From assembly GCA_028869135.1 (NCBI GenBank), contig JAGWTC010000022.1, positions 1-41,932 on the forward strand: DNA of 41,932 nt, given 5' to 3'. Both the position numbers and the translations under genes were made by a program. Positions 20,294 through 30,145 of this stretch are shown here, in pieces. This DNA comes from Rhodocyclaceae bacterium. GTDB lineage: Bacteria > Pseudomonadota > Gammaproteobacteria > Burkholderiales > Rhodocyclaceae. Position 1 is the first letter of the stretch. Each line of letters starts with the position of its first letter. Under the pieces are notes generated by a model. The model saw nothing but the letters and a program-made list of their open reading frames with translations, was not told the DNA's origin and made no database searches.

Positions 20294-21001
20294 ATGTTTA
20301 CACCGACCCTGATGGGGCGCCTGTCGTTCCGGCACGGCAGCGTTGCGCCCAGCCTCCCTCCCCTGCCCGCCGGCCGCAACCTGCTCGGCATTGCGCCGGA
20401 ACGCGACACGGTGCTCTATGTGCCGCAAAGCCTGACGCCCGAAAATCTCGTCCCGGGCAAGCCGGTGCCCATGCTGGTGATGTTTCATGGTGCCGGCGGC
20501 TTCCCGGAAAAGGTGCTGCCGTTTCTTGAGGAACACGCCGAGCAGCATGGCTTCCTGCTGATGGTGCCGCATTCGATGCTGCCGACCTGGGACATTGTCA
20601 TCGGCGGCAACGGCCCCGACCTCGAACGCCTCGACGCGGCCCTGGCCGCAGTCGCCGCACGCTATGCGATAGACCCCGCCCATCTCGGCTTCGCAGGCTT
20701 CTCCGACGGTGGCAGCTATGCGCTGTCCACGGGCATCACCAACGGCGACATTGCCAGTCATGTGATCGTGTTCTCCGGCGGCTTCATGTCGGTGTTCATG
20801 CAGGAAGGTTCGCCCCGGGTCTTCATCTCGCACGGCCTGATCGACGAACAATTACCGATCGACACCAGCGCCCGCAAGCACGCCACCAACCTCAAGGCCG
20901 CCGGCTACGACGTGGAACTGATCGAGTTCAACGGCCTGCATATCATCCACCCGCCCGTCGTGCAGATGGCGGTGGATTTCTTTACGCGCGATTTGACGTA
21001 A
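20294..21001 (+). CDS. Alpha/beta hydrolase (esterase-like)
   Basis: 235 residues with the alpha/beta-hydrolase fold. The oxyanion strand MLVMFHGAGG is near residue 60, the nucleophile elbow GFSDGG at about 136-141 (serine nucleophile), and a probable acid in HGLIDEQLP and histidine in GLHIIHPP complete the triad. It resembles phospholipase/carboxylesterase or poly-hydroxybutyrate-depolymerase-like enzymes. No signal peptide is evident, so it is probably cytoplasmic and the substrate is unknown. The ATG is almost adjacent to an AGCAGG stretch, too close for a good Shine-Dalgarno site. A terminator lies downstream, so it is probably a single-gene unit. Confidence 0.85.
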   Translation: MFTPTLMGRLSFRHGSVAPSLPPLPAGRNLLGIAPERDTVLYVPQSLTPENLVPGKPVPMLVMFHGAGGFPEKVLPFLEEHAEQHGFLLMVPHSMLPTWDIVIGGNGPDLERLDAALAAVAARYAIDPAHLGFAGFSDGGSYALSTGITNGDIASHVIVFSGGFMSVFMQEGSPRVFISHGLIDEQLPIDTSARKHATNLKAAGYDVELIEFNGLHIIHPPVVQMAVDFFTRDLT

Positions 21002-21027
21002 ACCCGCCGGCCCCTTGGGCCGACCTC

Positions 21028-21047
21028 GTTTGCCGAATACGGCAAAC
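21028..21047 (+). other. Small perfect hairpin before the terminator
   Basis: GTTTGCCG-AATA-CGGCAAAC, 8-bp stem. It precedes the true terminator by 4 bases. It may add 3'-end stability to the hydrolase message. No regulator site is recognised. Confidence 0.4.
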
Positions 21048-21051
21048 ATCC

Positions 21052-21083
21052 CATACAGCCGCCTTGTGCGGCTGTATGTTTTT
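21052..21083 (+). terminator. Rho-independent terminator after the hydrolase gene
   Basis: 11-bp perfect stem (21052-21062 with 21068-21078), 5-base loop, followed by five T's at 21079-21083. A classic intrinsic terminator for the hydrolase gene on the plus strand. Confidence 0.9.
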
Positions 21084-21395
21084 CTGCCTGACGGGTATCC
21101 ATGCCCCCATCGCGGTGCAGCCCCGCCAAAACAGTGCGCCACTGACTGTCGCGCACATCGCACTGCCCTTCCCCGACTCCGCCTTAGCCCGTTCGGGCCC
21201 ATCGCACAATCCAAGCCGCCGCAAGGGTTTAGGCTAGGCATACCCCGCCTGCGCCAATTGTCCGGAACTTTCGCAGCAGGCCCCCGACTATAAAAAGCCG
21301 GCAGGCAAGCTTCCTGCTGTGCTCCAAGGCAAAGGGAAGCCCCGAGCGGGCCCGGTTTGCATTGGCTTTGACGATAAGAACCCTATTCACTCCAC

Positions 21396-22949
21396 ATGCA
21401 CGCCACGACACGACGGCCGTTTTCCTTCCATGGCGCCTCATTACGCCTGAGCCTCCTCGCACTGCTGGTGCTTGCCGCCCAGTTGCACAGCCGCCCGGCG
21501 CTGGCGTTCGACTTCAACGACGTGGCCCGGCGCGCCCGCGCGCTGGCGCAAAAGCCGTACAAGAAGCCGGAAGACAAGCTGCCGGCGGCGTTGCAGAATC
21601 TCAGCCCGCAGAAATTCCGCGACATTCGCATGAAGCCGGACAACGTGCTGTGGCGTGCGGCGAAGAACGCCTTCGAGGTCGAATTGCTGCACCCCGGCGA
21701 CGTCTTCACGACGCCGGTAAGGATCAATGAGGTGAGCGCCAAGGGCGCGCACGAAATTCCGTTCGATCCCGCCTTGTTCGACTATGCCGAATCGGGCGTC
21801 GATCCGCGCGCGCTGGACAAGTCCAGGCTCGGCTTCTCGGGTCTGCGCATTCGCTACTCGAACGGCAAGAGCATGGACGATCTCCTGCAATTCCAGGGCG
21901 CCAGCTACATGCGCGGCCGCCAGCGCGGCCAGCCCTACGGCGCGCTGGCGCGCGGCCTCGCAATCGACACGGCGCTCAACAGCGGCGAGAAATTTCCGCA
22001 GTTCGTCGAGTTCTGGATCGAACGCCCGAGCAATACCGACCGCGAACTGGGACTTTACGCGTTGCTCGACTCGCCCGACATGACAGGCGCCTACCGCTTT
22101 GTCGTCAGGCCCGGCAGCGAGGCCGTGGTCGACGTCAAGGTGCAGCTGTTCCCGCGCAAGACGCCGGAAAAGATCGGCATCGCGCCGCTGACCAGCATGT
22201 ATTTCTACGGCGAGAATCAGCAACGTCCGACAGATGATTACCGGCCCGAGGTTCACACCTCCGACGGGCTCGCCATCCACGGCGGCGACGGCGAATGGAT
22301 CTGGCGGCCGCTCTCCAACCCCAAGCGCCTGCTCGTAACTGCGTTTGCGCAGAACAGTCCCGGTGGCTTCGGCCTCGTCCAGCGCGACCGCCAGTTTCCG
22401 AATTACGAGGATCTGACCATGCGCTACGACAACAAGCCCAACGTCTGGGTGGAACCGCACGGCAAATGGGGCGAGGGGCGCATCGAGCTGGTCCAGATTC
22501 CGTCACCCAATGAGTGGAACGACAACGTCGTCGCCTACTGGGTGCCGGACAACCTGCCCAAGGGCAAGGAGGCGCCGGTCTGGGAATATCGGCTGAGCTG
22601 GTATCGCGACGGGCGCCGGCCGCCAAACGCATGGGTCACGCAGACGCGCTGGGGCCAGGCCTACCGCACGAAATCCGACGGCACGGTCGGCCTCGTCATC
22701 GATTTCGAAGGACCTGCCCTGAAACCCTACGACACCGCCAACCCGCTCGAAGGCGCGGCCAGTTGCGACGCCAACGGCAAGATCCTGTCCAGCCGCACCA
22801 CTTACAACGACGCCACCGGCGGCTGGCGCCTGGAGCTGCAAGTGCAGCGCAATGATGCGGCCAAGCCGGTGGAAATGCGCGCTTTCCTGCGCAAGGACAA
22901 CACGACATTAAGCGAAACATGGAGCTACATACTTCCGCCCGTCAACTAA
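21396..22949 (+). CDS. opgG: Glucan biosynthesis protein OpgG (MdoG)
   Basis: 517-residue periplasmic protein required for osmoregulated periplasmic glucan (OPG) synthesis. A Sec signal peptide covers about 1-37 (ALA before FDFNDV). The OpgG/OpgD core follows: GIAPLTSMYFYGENQ, HTSDGLAIHGGDGEWIWRPL and VWVEPHGKWGEG, ending in the LSETWSYILPP signature. E. coli OpgD and relatives are now classed as GH186 beta-1,2-glucanases, so an endo-glucanase or glucan-transfer role is likely. No clear Shine-Dalgarno site precedes the ATG. The 3' end overlaps opgH by 31 bases, so the pair is translationally coupled. Confidence 0.94.
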   Translation: MHATTRRPFSFHGASLRLSLLALLVLAAQLHSRPALAFDFNDVARRARALAQKPYKKPEDKLPAALQNLSPQKFRDIRMKPDNVLWRAAKNAFEVELLHPGDVFTTPVRINEVSAKGAHEIPFDPALFDYAESGVDPRALDKSRLGFSGLRIRYSNGKSMDDLLQFQGASYMRGRQRGQPYGALARGLAIDTALNSGEKFPQFVEFWIERPSNTDRELGLYALLDSPDMTGAYRFVVRPGSEAVVDVKVQLFPRKTPEKIGIAPLTSMYFYGENQQRPTDDYRPEVHTSDGLAIHGGDGEWIWRPLSNPKRLLVTAFAQNSPGGFGLVQRDRQFPNYEDLTMRYDNKPNVWVEPHGKWGEGRIELVQIPSPNEWNDNVVAYWVPDNLPKGKEAPVWEYRLSWYRDGRRPPNAWVTQTRWGQAYRTKSDGTVGLVIDFEGPALKPYDTANPLEGAASCDANGKILSSRTTYNDATGGWRLELQVQRNDAAKPVEMRAFLRKDNTTLSETWSYILPPVN

Positions 22950-25402
22950 GCCGCGCCGTCGAAGGCGGCGATCTCCGCGCCGAGGCCTACCTCGACCGGC
23001 TGCCGCTGTCCGCCGCTCAACGCGCCAACCTTTGCGCCGACCTGGGCGCCGCCATGGCCGATGCGCCGGCGGGCGGCCATGGCGGGCCGATGGAGGCGCT
23101 ACACCGAACATTGGCCCAGTTGCCGCGCAGCGCCAATCCGGCCTATGCCTCGGTGCCGCGCCGCCTCGCGCTGGCGGGGATCAAGACGCCGCTGTCGTTT
23201 GCGCCGCCGCTCAAGCGCCGCTCCATGGTGCCGGTGCCTTGGGGCAATCTGAATCCCTTCCTGCGCTGGGTCGAGGACGCCAATGAGCGCATCGAGTCCG
23301 GCGAGAAAGCGCATACCGAGGAAGCCGCAACGACCGTTTCGGCGCCGACGCCGCGCCAGAACTGGAACCCGAGCGGTCGCGTGCGCCGCATCGTGCTGCT
23401 GATGCTCATGCTGGGGCAGACCGCGCTGGCGACGTGGATGATGCGCGAAGTGCTGCCTTACCACGGCGGCAAGCCGCTTGAGTTCCTCATGCTGGCGCTC
23501 TTCGCCCTGCTCTTCTGCTGGGTTTCGTCCGGCTTCTGGACCGCGCTGGCGGGCTTCTTCGTACAGCTGCGCGGCGGCGACAAATACCTGATCTCGCGAC
23601 GCGCGGCCGCTGTCGGCGAAATTCCCGCCGATGCGACGACGGCCGTCGTCATGCCGATCTGCAACGAGGACGTGGCCCGCGTCTTCGCCGGTCTGCGCGC
23701 CACCTTTGAGTCGGTGCGGCGCAGCGGCAATCTCGACCGCTTCGAATTCTTCATCCTCAGCGACACCAGCCAGGCCGACACCTATGTGGCCGAACTACAT
23801 GCCTGGCAATCCCTGCGCGAAGCGCTCGGCGCAGACGCGGAAGGCCGCATCCACTATCGCCACCGCCGCCGCCGGGTCAAGCGCAAGAGCGGCAATATCG
23901 ACGACTTCTGCCGCCGCTGGGGCGCGAACTATCGCTACATGGTCGTGCTCGACGCCGACAGCGTGATGACGGGCGATTGCCTCGCCTCGCTGGTGAAGAT
24001 CATGGAGGCCAGCCCCAACGCCGGCATCGTGCAGACCGCGCCGCGCGCCTCGGGACGCGACACTTTCTATGCGCGCATGCAGCAGTTCGCCACACGCGTC
24101 TACGGTGATCTGTTCACCGCCGGCCTGCATTTCTGGCAGCTCGGCGAAGCGCATTACTGGGGCCACAACGCCATCATCCGCTTGAAGCCCTTCATGCAGC
24201 ATTGCGCGTTGGCGCCGCTGCCCGGCGACGGGCCGCTCGACGGCAACATCCTCTCGCACGATTTCGTCGAAGCCGCGCTGATGCGCCGCGCCGGCTGGAG
24301 CGTGTGGATCGCCTACGACCTCGACGGCAGCTACGAAGAAATGCCGCCCAACCTGCTCGACGAACTCGGCCGCGACCGCCGCTGGTGCCAGGGCAATCTG
24401 ATGAACTTCCGCATCTGGCTGGCGCAAGGCATCCACATCATGCACCGCGCCGTCTTCGTCACCGGCGTCATGGCCTACGCTTCCTCGCCGATCTGGCTGA
24501 TGTTCCTGATTCTCTCCACCGGCCTGCTCGCCACGCACACGCTGATCGAACCGCAGTACTTCACCCATCCCGGCCAGCTCTTCCCGATCTGGCCCGAGTG
24601 GCATCCGGAAAAGGCGCTGGCGCTGTTCTCCGGCACCGCTGCGCTGCTGTTCCTGCCCAAGCTGCTCGCCGTACTGCTGATCCTGCAGCGCGGCGCCAAG
24701 GCTTTCGGCGGACGCATCCGACTCATACTTAGCACAGTGATCGAGCTCTTCTGCTCCATGTTGCTGGCGCCGGTGCGCATGCTCTTCCACACGCACTTCG
24801 TCATCGCATCGCTGCTCGGCCGCACCATCAAGTGGACCTCGCCGTCGCGCGCCGACAATGAGACCGGCTGGGCCGATGCCGCGCGCAAGCACGGTTTCGG
24901 CACGCTGCTGGGCATCGCCTGGACCGGCCTCGTGTACTACATGAGCCCGGAGCAGTTCTGGTGGTGGCTGCCGATCACCGGCGCGCTGGCGCTGTCGATT
25001 CCGCTTTCGGTGCTGTCCAGCCGCGCCGGGCTGGGCGTCGCGCTGCGCAAGCTGAAGCTCCTCACCATCCCCGAGGAAACCGCGCCGCCGCGCGAGCTTG
25101 CCGACACGGCGCGCTACGCTGCCGAGAATGCGAGTCGCCGGGCCCCTGGACTCATTGCCGCCGTCGCCGATCCGCTCGCCAACGCGCTGATGTGCGCGCA
25201 CGCCAAGATCTACCGCAACAGCAAGCGGCAGGCGCTGCTGGCCCGCGCCCGCACCGACGGCCCCGGCGCGCTTGCCACCGAAGAGCGGCTGAATCTGCTC
25301 GACGACGCCCTGATGCTCTCGCGCCTGCATCTCGACGTCTGGGCGGCCGAAGATACGCATCCAGGCTGGGGGATTCCAAAAACCAACAAGGGAAACACAT
25401 GA
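22919..25402 (+). CDS. opgH: Glucans biosynthesis glucosyltransferase OpgH (MdoH)
   Basis: 827-residue inner-membrane GT2 enzyme that builds the beta-1,2-linked OPG backbone from UDP-glucose. The N-terminal cytoplasmic region precedes two helices at about 155-210. The catalytic domain follows with VVMPICNED, the DADS metal motif (VVLDADSVM), SHDFVEAALMRRAGW and the RRWCQGN (QxxRW-type) motif. Several helices lie between about 510 and 710. The length is close to E. coli OpgH (847). In E. coli, OpgH also slows FtsZ assembly when UDP-glucose is high; whether that holds here is unknown. It starts inside opgG and its stop overlaps the ATG of opgD by 4 bases. Confidence 0.95.
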   Translation: MELHTSARQLSRAVEGGDLRAEAYLDRLPLSAAQRANLCADLGAAMADAPAGGHGGPMEALHRTLAQLPRSANPAYASVPRRLALAGIKTPLSFAPPLKRRSMVPVPWGNLNPFLRWVEDANERIESGEKAHTEEAATTVSAPTPRQNWNPSGRVRRIVLLMLMLGQTALATWMMREVLPYHGGKPLEFLMLALFALLFCWVSSGFWTALAGFFVQLRGGDKYLISRRAAAVGEIPADATTAVVMPICNEDVARVFAGLRATFESVRRSGNLDRFEFFILSDTSQADTYVAELHAWQSLREALGADAEGRIHYRHRRRRVKRKSGNIDDFCRRWGANYRYMVVLDADSVMTGDCLASLVKIMEASPNAGIVQTAPRASGRDTFYARMQQFATRVYGDLFTAGLHFWQLGEAHYWGHNAIIRLKPFMQHCALAPLPGDGPLDGNILSHDFVEAALMRRAGWSVWIAYDLDGSYEEMPPNLLDELGRDRRWCQGNLMNFRIWLAQGIHIMHRAVFVTGVMAYASSPIWLMFLILSTGLLATHTLIEPQYFTHPGQLFPIWPEWHPEKALALFSGTAALLFLPKLLAVLLILQRGAKAFGGRIRLILSTVIELFCSMLLAPVRMLFHTHFVIASLLGRTIKWTSPSRADNETGWADAARKHGFGTLLGIAWTGLVYYMSPEQFWWWLPITGALALSIPLSVLSSRAGLGVALRKLKLLTIPEETAPPRELADTARYAAENASRRAPGLIAAVADPLANALMCAHAKIYRNSKRQALLARARTDGPGALATEERLNLLDDALMLSRLHLDVWAAEDTHPGWGIPKTNKGNT

Positions 25403-27021
25403 ACAGACGCGAACTATTGAAAGCCGGCGCCGCCCTCACGGCCGCCGGCTGGCCGGCCTGGCACCTGCTCGCCGCCGCCGGCCAGACCGCCGAACTCAAG
25501 CACCTGGCGACGCCGGAAAAGTTCGATTACGCCTGGCTCAAGGGCCAGGCCAGTCATCTTGCAAGGCAGGCCTACGTCCCCGCGCCAAAGAAAATTCCGG
25601 CGGCCGTCGAGGCGCTCGACTGGGACGAATATCAGGGCATACGCTATCGCGACGAGCACGCGCTGTGGGCGCCCGCGCCCGGCGGCCCCAAGCTGGCCTC
25701 GCGCTTCCGCGCCAAATTTTTCCATCTCGGCCTGTACTTCCACGAGCCGGTGAAGATCTACGAGGTCGACAACGGCATGGCGCAAGAGATCGCCTATGAC
25801 CCGAACATGTTCGACTACGGCAAGAGCGGGCTGGACGGCAAGTCGCTGCCCGAAGATCTCGGCTTTGCCGGCTTCCGCGTCAATGTCGCGCCCGACTGGC
25901 AGCGCGACATGATCGCCTTTCTCGGCGCCAGTTACTTCCGCGCCGTCGGCGGCGAATATCAATACGGCCTGTCGGCGCGCGGCCTCTCCATCGACTGCGG
26001 CATGCCCCGCCCCGAGGAGTTTCCGGTGTTCCGGAAATTCTGGCTCGAAAAGCCCGCCGCGCGTTCGGATGCGCTGACCGTCTACGCGCTGCTCGATTCG
26101 CCCAGCATTGCCGGCGCCTATCGCTTCATTATCAAGCCGGGGCAGACGCTGACCATGGACGTGGATGCCGCGCTCTACCCGAGGAAAGCCATCGAGCGCC
26201 TCGGCATCGCGCCGCTGACCAGCATGTTCTACTACGGCGAGAACGATCGACGCGCGCTGAGCGGCAACAACGGCGACTGGCGCCCGGAGATCCACGACTC
26301 GGACGGGCTGTCGCTGTGGCTGGGCAACGGCGAATGGATCTGGCGGCCGCTCGGCAATCCCGCCACGCTGCGTTTCAATGCCTACCAGGACGACAATCCA
26401 CGCGGCTTCGGCCTGTTGCAGCGCGACCGCAATTTCGACCACTACCAGGACGACGGTGTGTTCTACGATCGACGCCCGAGTCTGTGGGTCGAACCCATGG
26501 GTGGAAACGTCAAGGGCGGCTGGGGCAAGGGCTCAGTGCAACTGATCGAGATTCCGACGCAGGACGAAACCTTCGACAATATCGTCGCCTTCTGGAATCC
26601 CGAGGAGCCGCCCAAGCCGGGCGAAGAATTGCTGTTCTCCTACCGCCTGCACTGGGGCGCGCGCATGCCCTACGCGTCGCCGCTGGCCAACGTCGCAGCC
26701 ACCCGGACCGGCGTCGGCGGCGTGGTCGGCAAGCAGCGCTCGCACTTCTCCTGGCGCTTCGTCGTGGACTTCGCCGGCCCCAACCTCGCCAAGCTCGGCC
26801 GCAATGCCAAGCTCGTCCCCGTCATCACGGCCTCGCGCGGCGAGATCGAGCTGCCCTCGGTGCGGCCGCTCGACAGTCTCAAGGGCTATCGCGCCATGTT
26901 CGACGTCAAACCGGGCGGCGACGACAGGACGCCTGTCGATTTACGCCTCTATCTGGCCGACGAAAAGGGACGCGCGCTGAGCGAAACCTGGCTCTATCAA
27001 TGGATGCCGCCACAGCCCTGA
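25399..27021 (+). CDS. opgD: Glucan biosynthesis protein OpgD (MdoD)
   Basis: 540-residue second member of the OpgG/OpgD family. The N-terminus MNRRELLKAGAALTAAGW has the twin-arginine (RRxLLK) layout, as in E. coli OpgD, so export is probably through Tat. The family core is GIAPLTSMFYYGEND, HDSDGLSLWLGNGEWIWRPL, QLIEIPTQDET and LSETWLYQW. OpgD trims or controls the size of periplasmic glucans. It overlaps the opgH stop by ATGA. OpgG here uses Sec and OpgD uses Tat, the same split as in E. coli, but here all three genes form one operon. Confidence 0.93.
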   Translation: MNRRELLKAGAALTAAGWPAWHLLAAAGQTAELKHLATPEKFDYAWLKGQASHLARQAYVPAPKKIPAAVEALDWDEYQGIRYRDEHALWAPAPGGPKLASRFRAKFFHLGLYFHEPVKIYEVDNGMAQEIAYDPNMFDYGKSGLDGKSLPEDLGFAGFRVNVAPDWQRDMIAFLGASYFRAVGGEYQYGLSARGLSIDCGMPRPEEFPVFRKFWLEKPAARSDALTVYALLDSPSIAGAYRFIIKPGQTLTMDVDAALYPRKAIERLGIAPLTSMFYYGENDRRALSGNNGDWRPEIHDSDGLSLWLGNGEWIWRPLGNPATLRFNAYQDDNPRGFGLLQRDRNFDHYQDDGVFYDRRPSLWVEPMGGNVKGGWGKGSVQLIEIPTQDETFDNIVAFWNPEEPPKPGEELLFSYRLHWGARMPYASPLANVAATRTGVGGVVGKQRSHFSWRFVVDFAGPNLAKLGRNAKLVPVITASRGEIELPSVRPLDSLKGYRAMFDVKPGGDDRTPVDLRLYLADEKGRALSETWLYQWMPPQP

Positions 27022-27151
27022 GCCACCGGCTGATGTCGGAAAAGGCATGAAAACCGTTGCAGCACAATGAACTCCGACTGTAGGACTAGACCGATACCGC
27101 AGCGACGCCCGGAGCGGCATGCTGCTTGCACAAGCAAACGCCAGGAATCCA

Positions 27152-29365
27152 ATGCGCCTGTCCCTACGTTTCGTTCTTCCGCTTGCCCTTGTTCTCGCCG
27201 GTCTTGCCTATATCGTCGTTCCGCTGGTTGATCAGCTCACGCTGCGCTGGTCGGTCCGCGACCTCAACACGCGCGCCGCGCTGGTCGCAAAAACCATCGA
27301 AGAGCCTCTTTACGAGGCCATCGAGACCGGCTCCAACCAGAAGCTGCTGAAGCAGTTCGCCGATATCAGCGAAGACGAGCGACTGTATGCGCTCGGCTAT
27401 TGCGCGACGCCGAACGCCGCTATGGTTGCGACGCGCGTCATGCCCAGGGAAATCCGCTGCAGCAAGCTCGATCGCTATGTCGGCGAGGACGGCTACGTGC
27501 TGCATACCGACCGCGAGATGATCCACGTTGCGGTGCGCCCCATGGGCACCGGCGGCGTGCTGATCCTGCTGCAGGACATGGGCTATTTCGTCGAACGCAG
27601 CCAGCAGACCAAGCTCTACATCTACGGTTTCTTCGTCGGCCTGGCCATCCTGATTTCGCTGATCACCGTCTTCATCGCCCAGCTCAGCCTGCGCGGCTGG
27701 AACGAGGCCTTGCGCCTGCTGGTGCGCGGCAAGCTGCCGGGCGAAATTCCGACGGCGGCGGCGTCCACCTCGCCGGAACTGCGCCCCATCGCGCGCGACC
27801 TGCAACGCCTGATCCGCGAGCTCGAATCGGAGAACCGCAGCCGCGACGAAGCGCAGATCAACTGGAACCCCGATGCGCTGAAAGCCATGCTGCGCGGCGA
27901 GCTGCGTGGCGAAGACATCATCGTGGTCTCGAATCGCGAGCCCTACATCCATGTCGAAAAGGAGGGCGGGATCGAAGTGCAGCGCCCGGCCAGCGGCCTG
28001 GTGACGGCGCTGGAACCCATCATGCGCGCCTGCTCGGGCACCTGGATCGCGCACGGCAGCGGCAACGCCGACCGTGCCACCGTGGATGCGCACGACCGCG
28101 TGGCCGTGCCGCCGGAAAAGCCGGCCTACCAGATTCGCCGCGTCTGGCTCACACCGGAGCAGGAAGCCGGCTACTACTACGGCTTTGCCAACGAAGGACT
28201 GTGGCCGCTGTGCCACATCGCCCACGTCTGCCCCATCTTCCGCTCCAGCGACTGGGAGCACTACGTCGCCGCCAACCAGCTCTTTGCCGACGCCGTGGTG
28301 CAGGAAGCCACGACGCCCGACCCTATTGTGATGGTCCAGGACTACCATCTCGCGCTGGTGCCGCGCATGGTGCGCGAGAAGCTGCCCGAGGCGACCATCA
28401 TCACCTTCTGGCACATCCCGTGGCCGAACCCCGAGTCCTTCGCCATCTGTCCCTGGCGCGAACGCATCATCGACGGCCTGCTGGGCAGCAGTATCCTCGG
28501 CTTCCACACGCAGTTCCACTGCAACAACTTCGTCGATACCGTCGACCGCTTCATGGAGGCGCGCGTCGATCGTGAATCCTTCGAAGTCACCTCGGGCGGC
28601 AAGCAGACGGCCGTGCGCCGCTTTCCGATCTCGATCGACTGGCCGCCCGACCCGCTGGCGATGGAAAAATCCGCCGAAGACTGCCGCCGTGAAATACGCG
28701 CCATCAACCACCTGCCCGACAACCAGTTGCTCGGCATCGGCGTTGACCGCCTCGATTACACCAAGGGCATCATCGAACGCTTCCGTGCCGTCGAACGCCT
28801 GTTCGAACTGCAGCCGGAATGGGTGGGACGTTTCACCTTCATCCAGATTGCCGCGCCGACGCGCTCCAGCATCGGCGAATACCAGAACTACGAAACCCTG
28901 GTGCGGGCAGCGGCGGAGCGCATCAATCTGCGCTTCGGCACGGAAGCCGCCCCGGCCATCCTGCTCAAGATCCAGTATCACGGCCCGCGCGAGGTCTACG
29001 AGTACTACCGCGCTGCCGAACTCTGCTTCGTCAGCAGCCTGCACGACGGCATGAATCTCGTCGCCAAGGAGTTCGTCGCCGCGCGCAACGACAACCAGGG
29101 CGTGCTGCTGCTGTCCGAATTCACCGGCGCCGCGCGCGAGCTGCCCGAAGCGCTGATCGTGAACCCCTACGATGCCGACCAGTGTGCCGCGGCCTTGCAC
29201 ATGGCGCTGACCATGGACCCGATGGAGCAGCGCGACCGAATCCGGCTGATGCGCAGCCTCATCGCCGAATTCAACGTCTATCGCTGGGCCGGACGCATGC
29301 TGCTCGACGCCGCCACCATGCGGCGCCGCATGCGCCTGCTCGGCGACACTTCAAAAGTCGCATGA
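27152..29365 (+). CDS. otsA: Membrane-anchored, sensor-like trehalose-6-phosphate synthase
   Basis: 737 residues, about 260 longer than E. coli OtsA. N-terminal module: TM1 (about 8-27), a periplasmic domain (28-153, with C84 and C103), TM2 (155-178) and a HAMP-like amphipathic linker (179-235). The GT20 domain runs from about 254 to the end and has all key residues: R262 in VVSNREPY, the [13 protein letters not shown] aromatic loop, [26 protein letters not shown] with catalytic Arg/Lys, and D632 and E640 in [11 protein letters not shown]. It makes trehalose 6-phosphate from UDP-glucose and glucose 6-phosphate. ATG 27152 has AGGA 5 bases upstream; an in-frame ATG lies at 27119. Membrane control of the enzyme by a periplasmic signal is inference from the architecture. 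Confidence 0.92.
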   Translation: MRLSLRFVLPLALVLAGLAYIVVPLVDQLTLRWSVRDLNTRAALVAKTIEEPLYEAIETGSNQKLLKQFADISEDERLYALGYCATPNAAMVATRVMPREIRCSKLDRYVGEDGYVLHTDREMIHVAVRPMGTGGVLILLQDMGYFVERSQQTKLYIYGFFVGLAILISLITVFIAQLSLRGWNEALRLLVRGKLPGEIPTAAASTSPELRPIARDLQRLIRELESENRSRDEAQINWNPDALKAMLRGELRGEDIIVVSNREPYIHVEKEGGIEVQRPASGLVTALEPIMRACSGTWIAHGSGNADRATVDAHDRVAVPPEKPAYQIRRVWLTPEQEAGYYYGFANEGLWPLCHIAHVCPIFRSSDWEHYVAANQLFADAVVQEATTPDPIVMVQDYHLALVPRMVREKLPEATIITFWHIPWPNPESFAICPWRERIIDGLLGSSILGFHTQFHCNNFVDTVDRFMEARVDRESFEVTSGGKQTAVRRFPISIDWPPDPLAMEKSAEDCRREIRAINHLPDNQLLGIGVDRLDYTKGIIERFRAVERLFELQPEWVGRFTFIQIAAPTRSSIGEYQNYETLVRAAAERINLRFGTEAAPAILLKIQYHGPREVYEYYRAAELCFVSSLHDGMNLVAKEFVAARNDNQGVLLLSEFTGAARELPEALIVNPYDADQCAAALHMALTMDPMEQRDRIRLMRSLIAEFNVYRWAGRMLLDAATMRRRMRLLGDTSKVA

Positions 29366-29376
29366 CGGAGAAGACC

Positions 29377-30120
29377 ATGAAACTCACGCCGCCGACGGCG
29401 TTGCCGGATTGGGCCTATTTTCTGGACGTGGACGGCACGCTGGTCGAACTCGCCCAGACGCCGGGGCAGGTGCATGTGCCGATAGAGCTCAAGACCATCA
29501 TCAGCCTCGCCCATCGCTGCTGCAACGGTGCACTGGCCGTGATCAGCGGCCGCGCCATTCGCGACCTCGATCTGCTGCTCGGCCTGCCGCAACTGCCGGC
29601 TGCCGGCCAGCACGGCCTGGAGATCCGCGATGCGCACGGCGACACGCACTATCAGAGCGTCGAGAGCGGCGGGCTGAATGATATCGTCCATCACCTGCAG
29701 CACCTGCAGGCGCGACACCCGGGCCTGCTGCTGGAGGACAAGGGCGCCACGCTCGCCGTGCACTACCGGCAGGCGCCCGATCTCGGCAGCTATCTGAGCC
29801 GTCTGCTGAAGGGCGTGCTGGCGCTCCACCCGGGCCTGCACATGCAACGCGGCAAGTTCGTGTTCGAGCTCAAGCCGGCGGGCTTCGACAAGGGTACGGC
29901 CATACAGAAGCTCATGTCCTTGCCGCCTTTTGCCGGACGCAAGCCCGTCTTCGTCGGCGACGACCTGACCGACGAGCACGGCTTCAAGGCCATCAACCAG
30001 ATGGGCGGCCTCTCGATCAAGGTCGGCAACGGTCGCACTTGCGCGCAATATCGCCTGGCCTGTGTGGAGGCGGTGCGCGACTGGCTGGGCTGCATGACGG
30101 AACTGGCAGAGCAGAATTGA
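29377..30120 (+). CDS. otsB: Trehalose-6-phosphate phosphatase
   Basis: 247-residue HAD-superfamily enzyme that releases trehalose from trehalose 6-phosphate. The nucleophile motif is FLDVDGTLVEL (D17, D19), followed by VISGRAIRDL, the substrate-loop motif ELKPAGFDKG and the metal site FVGDDLTDEHGF. The ATG at 29377 has GGAG 6 bases upstream. The ATG at 29362, which overlaps the synthase stop (ATGA), is the alternative and would add five residues. Either way it is coupled to the synthase gene, and the two complete the OtsAB route. Confidence 0.95.
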   Translation: MKLTPPTALPDWAYFLDVDGTLVELAQTPGQVHVPIELKTIISLAHRCCNGALAVISGRAIRDLDLLLGLPQLPAAGQHGLEIRDAHGDTHYQSVESGGLNDIVHHLQHLQARHPGLLLEDKGATLAVHYRQAPDLGSYLSRLLKGVLALHPGLHMQRGKFVFELKPAGFDKGTAIQKLMSLPPFAGRKPVFVGDDLTDEHGFKAINQMGGLSIKVGNGRTCAQYRLACVEAVRDWLGCMTELAEQN

Positions 30121-30145
30121 CACAGGCTGAAGGAAAGGGACAGGC

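Larger units (their letters stand above)
21002..21395. other. Intergenic region between the hydrolase and opgG
   Basis: Holds two consecutive hairpins. One is at 21028-21047, with a perfect 8-bp stem, AATA loop and no T tract. The other is the terminator at 21052-21083. The rest (21085-21395) shows no convincing gene; the short frames on both strands look like noise. The opgG promoter must lie here. A TTGGCT/TATTCA pair at 21362-21389 with 16-base spacing is a weak candidate. Confidence 0.5.

Noticed and set aside
27164-29200. 678-codon minus-strand frame opposite the trehalose synthase
   Set aside because: Very long but a shadow of the high-GC third-position bias of the synthase gene; rich in H, R, G and D with no domain.
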